Positions 44,262 through 46,116 of a stretch of DNA of 46,116 nt are shown in pieces; position 1 is the first letter of the stretch, and the number at the start of each line of letters is the position of its first letter. The stretch is from contig NZ_ANAD01000018.1 of the NCBI RefSeq assembly GCF_000341245.1, forward strand, positions 1 to 46,116, read 5' to 3'. The translations under genes were made by a program, and so were the position numbers. The notes beneath the pieces were generated by a model. It saw only the letters and a list, made by a program, of their open reading frames with translations, did no database searches and was not told where the DNA came from. The DNA comes from Nocardiopsis halophila DSM 44494. GTDB taxonomy: Bacteria > Actinomycetota > Actinomycetes > Streptosporangiales > Streptosporangiaceae.

Positions 44262-45256
44262 TCGATGGACTCCGCCTCGTTCTCCAGACCCTTCTCGGTG
44301 ATGTAGGGCATGAGCTCCCCCTCCCGGACCCGCTGGAAGACGCCCGAGACGATCTCCTCGTCCAGGTAGACCACGTTCTGCTCGCCCTCCCAGCCGGTGG
44401 AGGACGCGGGCAGCATCATGAAGACGGTGCCCTCGGGGCCGATGCCCACCAGGCGCATCATCAGGCCGCGCATCATGCCCATGGTGGTGTCCTCGTCCAC
44501 CGCGACCGACTCGCTGGCGGCGACCAGGAAGGCGTCCAGGCGGCTCGGGTCCCCGCGCACCTCCTCGCTGACCGCCTTCTCGGCCATGGCCCGCAGGAAC
44601 ACCTGCTGGCGCTCGATGCGGTCCAGGTCGCTGCCGGAGAGGCCCTTGCGCTCGCGGACGAAGCGCAGCGCCTCCTCGCCGTCCATGTGGTTCTCCCCGG
44701 CCTCCCAGTACCAGCCGTTGGTGGGGTCGTACACCTCGTAGGGCAGGTCGATCACCACACCTCCCAGGGCGTCGGTCATCGCCTCGAATCCGGCGAAGTC
44801 CACCGCCGCGAAGTGGTCCACGCGAACGCCGCCCAGGTCCTCGACGGTCTGCGTGAGCAGTTTGGGGCCGCCCTCGGAGTAGGCGTCGGCGATCTTGCCC
44901 TCGCCGTGCCCGGGGATGTCCACCCAGGCGTCCCGGGAGATCGCGACCACGTAGGCGCGGGCCTCCCCTTCGGGCACGTGCAGCAGCATGATCACATCGG
45001 CGTCGGCCTCTCCCTCGCGCCACTTGTCGGCCGTGGACTCCCCGCGCATGTCCGACCCGATGAGAAGCCAGTTCTCCCCCGGGTCGTCGACCGGACGCCC
45101 GCCCTCGTCGGGCACGGCGTCGGGGATGCGCCCGATGTTGCGGTCGTAGACGTCGGCCCTCCAGGCCACGGCGATCGCCAGCGTGACGGCGACCGCCAGG
45201 CAGCACAGGAGCGCCGGGACGAGCATGCGTCGGCGCCTGGTTCCCGGTCTCGCCAT
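44258..45256 (-). CDS. LytR-CpsA-Psr (LCP) family protein
   Basis: A 332-residue membrane-anchored LCP protein. A basic start (MARPGTRRRR) leads into one transmembrane segment (LVPALLCCLAVAVTLAIAVA, about 11-31). The extracellular LCP domain has NWLLIGSDMRGE, ADVIMLLHVP, AISRDAWVDIPGHGEGKIAD, VDFAGFEAMTDALGGVVIDL and ERKGLSGSDLDRIERQQVFL. LCP enzymes attach glycopolymers such as teichoic acids or arabinogalactan to peptidoglycan. ATG 45256 is preferred to the longer frame at 45322. The stop TAG lies inside the terminal CTAG of the MITE, so the original C-terminus may have been changed. The protein covers the full LCP domain. Confidence 0.9.
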   Translation of the reverse strand: MARPGTRRRRMLVPALLCCLAVAVTLAIAVAWRADVYDRNIGRIPDAVPDEGGRPVDDPGENWLLIGSDMRGESTADKWREGEADADVIMLLHVPEGEARAYVVAISRDAWVDIPGHGEGKIADAYSEGGPKLLTQTVEDLGGVRVDHFAAVDFAGFEAMTDALGGVVIDLPYEVYDPTNGWYWEAGENHMDGEEALRFVRERKGLSGSDLDRIERQQVFLRAMAEKAVSEEVRGDPSRLDAFLVAASESVAVDEDTTMGMMRGLMMRLVGIGPEGTVFMMLPASSTGWEGEQNVVYLDEEIVSGVFQRVREGELMPYITEKGLENEAESID

Positions 45257-45481
45257 CTCGGTTCCCCGGTCGGTCCCCTTCTCCGTCAAGAACGGCCTTC
45301 CCCTCCGGACCGGTCCCAGCACCCCTCCCGGCTCACCACGCTCTGTGTCCTCGCGGGTGCGAATCGCAACTATATGCGGTCACACCCGCCTTAACCGCGC
45401 CGACATCCCCGGCACAGCAGAGCTTTTGCCGCACCTCCCCCCGCCGCGCCGACGCCGCGACCGCAGGCGGCCACGTTTTGA

Positions 45482-45530
45482 GAACGTTGCGTTCCCTGTC
45501 GGGGGAGGTTACTTTGAGAACGCATCGTTC
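45482..45530 (+). promoter_or_regulatory. Two palindromic operators upstream of the MFS gene
   Basis: TTTGAGAACG-TTG-CGTTC and TTTGAGAACG-CAT-CGTTC place two GAACG-N3-CGTTC palindromes at 45482-45494 and 45518-45530, centres 36 bases apart. A half-copy AACGTTC follows at 45535-45541. They lie 39 to 87 bases upstream of the MFS start, in the divergent region with the LCP gene. The layout is typical of TetR- or MarR-type repression of an efflux gene; the regulator itself is not in the window. Confidence 0.7.
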
Positions 45531-45568
45531 ATTAAACGTTCGCCCGCCCGTGGCGAGGAGGCCGCCCG

Positions 45569-46116
45569 ATGGTCCGGACCCGCACCCCCGCGCCCCCGCA
45601 CGTGCGCCGGGCCCTGCCCGGCCTGACGCTGGGGATGCTGCTCGGCGCGGTCGACCAGACCGCCATCGCGCCGGCACTGCCTGCCGTCGCGGGCGACCTG
45701 GGGGGCTTCGCCCTGATGCCCGCCGTGCTCACCGCCTACCTGGTGGCGGCCACGGCGGTGATGCCGCTCGCCGGCAGGCTCGGCGACCGGTTCGGCCGCA
45801 CTCGCCCCCTCCAGGCGGCGATCGCGCTGTTCACCGCGGGCGCCCTGGCTGCCGGGCAGGCCGACTCGATGGAGGCGCTGATCGCCGCCCGCATCGTGCA
45901 GGGCGCCGGCGGGGGCGGGGTGATGGTCGGCGTCCAGGCGGCCCTGGGCGAGCTGGTCAGCCCGCGCGAGCGCGGCCGCTACCTGGGGCTGTTCGGGGCG
46001 GTGTTCGCCCTGGCCGCGGTGGGCGGCCCGCTGCTGGGCGGGGCGGTCACCGACGCGCTGGGGTGGCGCTGGATCTTCCACCTGTACCTGCCGCTGGGCG
46101 TGGCGGGGCTGCTCGC
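45569..46116 (+). CDS. MFS multidrug transporter, N-terminal part (runs off the right edge)
   Basis: ATG 45569 has GAGGAGG seven bases upstream, and the frame is open to the window end (182 complete codons). It reads MVRTRTPAPPHVRRALPGL, then GMLLGAVDQTAIAPALPAVAG (the motif-D1-like first helix of DHA2 drug exporters), GRLGDRFGRTRPLQ (motif A), ARIVQGAGGGGVMVG (motif B) and AVGGPLLGGAVTDALGWRWI (motif C). It is therefore a drug:proton antiporter of the DHA2 type. Palindromic operators upstream suggest drug-inducible control. Confidence 0.88.
   Translation, partial: MVRTRTPAPPHVRRALPGLTLGMLLGAVDQTAIAPALPAVAGDLGGFALMPAVLTAYLVAATAVMPLAGRLGDRFGRTRPLQAAIALFTAGALAAGQADSMEALIAARIVQGAGGGGVMVGVQAALGELVSPRERGRYLGLFGAVFALAAVGGPLLGGAVTDALGWRWIFHLYLPLGVAGLL

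Noticed and set aside
44115-45206. Minus-strand open frame spanning the MITE and the LCP gene in another frame
   Set aside because: Its low-complexity Gly/Arg/Ala product is an out-of-frame shadow of the LCP gene continuing into the MITE.
1-46116. tRNA, rRNA genes or a CRISPR array
   Set aside because: No cloverleaf with conserved tRNA bases, no rRNA segments and no regularly spaced repeat-spacer pattern was found on reading.

Overview
The window looks like chromosomal DNA from a high-GC actinomycete. Reasons are the GC-rich codon use, GTG/TTG starts, a DUF5753/DUF397-type regulator pair, SARP/AfsR regulators and a type II polyketide synthase. A Nocardiopsis-like member of the Streptosporangiales is a reasonable guess, but nothing in the window proves the genus. 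No tRNA, rRNA or CRISPR array was seen.

Left flank (1-10000) is mostly housekeeping: the start of a secreted protein, an XRE-type regulator gene broken by one in-frame TAG next to an intact DUF397 gene, an HrpA-type helicase, a BCCT osmolyte transporter bracketed by two copies of a long palindromic repeat, and a PTS-dependent dihydroxyacetone kinase set (dhaM divergent from dhaK-dhaL).

Left border (10011-10700) is debris: a 166-bp MITE-like element, an N-acetyltransferase remnant and a MarR-like remnant.

The core (about 10900-41800) is one biosynthetic gene cluster. It holds an MFS exporter, a minimal type II PKS (ACP, KS-beta, KS-alpha), a SARP activator with a TTA leucine codon, and a large AfsR-like regulator. 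Cyclisation and tailoring genes are a TcmN-type aromatase, a cupin cyclase, a TcmI-type cyclase and a DUF1772 anthrone-oxygenase-like membrane protein, with no C-9 ketoreductase. A dedicated acetyl-CoA carboxylase (fused AccDA, BCCP, biotin carboxylase) should supply malonyl-CoA. A flavin-dependent halogenase, a small-molecule methyltransferase, a SnoaL-like protein and one glycosyltransferase are also present. The deoxysugar genes are a glucose-1-phosphate thymidylyltransferase, 4,6-dehydratase, 2,3-dehydratase, DegT-type 3-aminotransferase, DesVI-like N,N-dimethyltransferase, C-methyltransferase, two 3,5-epimerase paralogues, a 4-ketoreductase and a NanM-like sugar O-methyltransferase. Together they match the vancosamine logic plus N-dimethylation. 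The inferred product is a halogenated, methylated, non-C9-reduced aromatic polyketide carrying a branched 3-dimethylamino-2,3,6-trideoxy sugar.

Right border and flank (41780-46116): a degenerate ISAs1-family transposase, an MDR oxidoreductase, a second near-identical 166-bp MITE whose end forms the stop codon of an LCP (LytR-CpsA-Psr) gene, and a divergent MFS gene running off the window with two identical-architecture palindromic operators upstream. The two MITE copies, in the same orientation, bracket the whole cluster.
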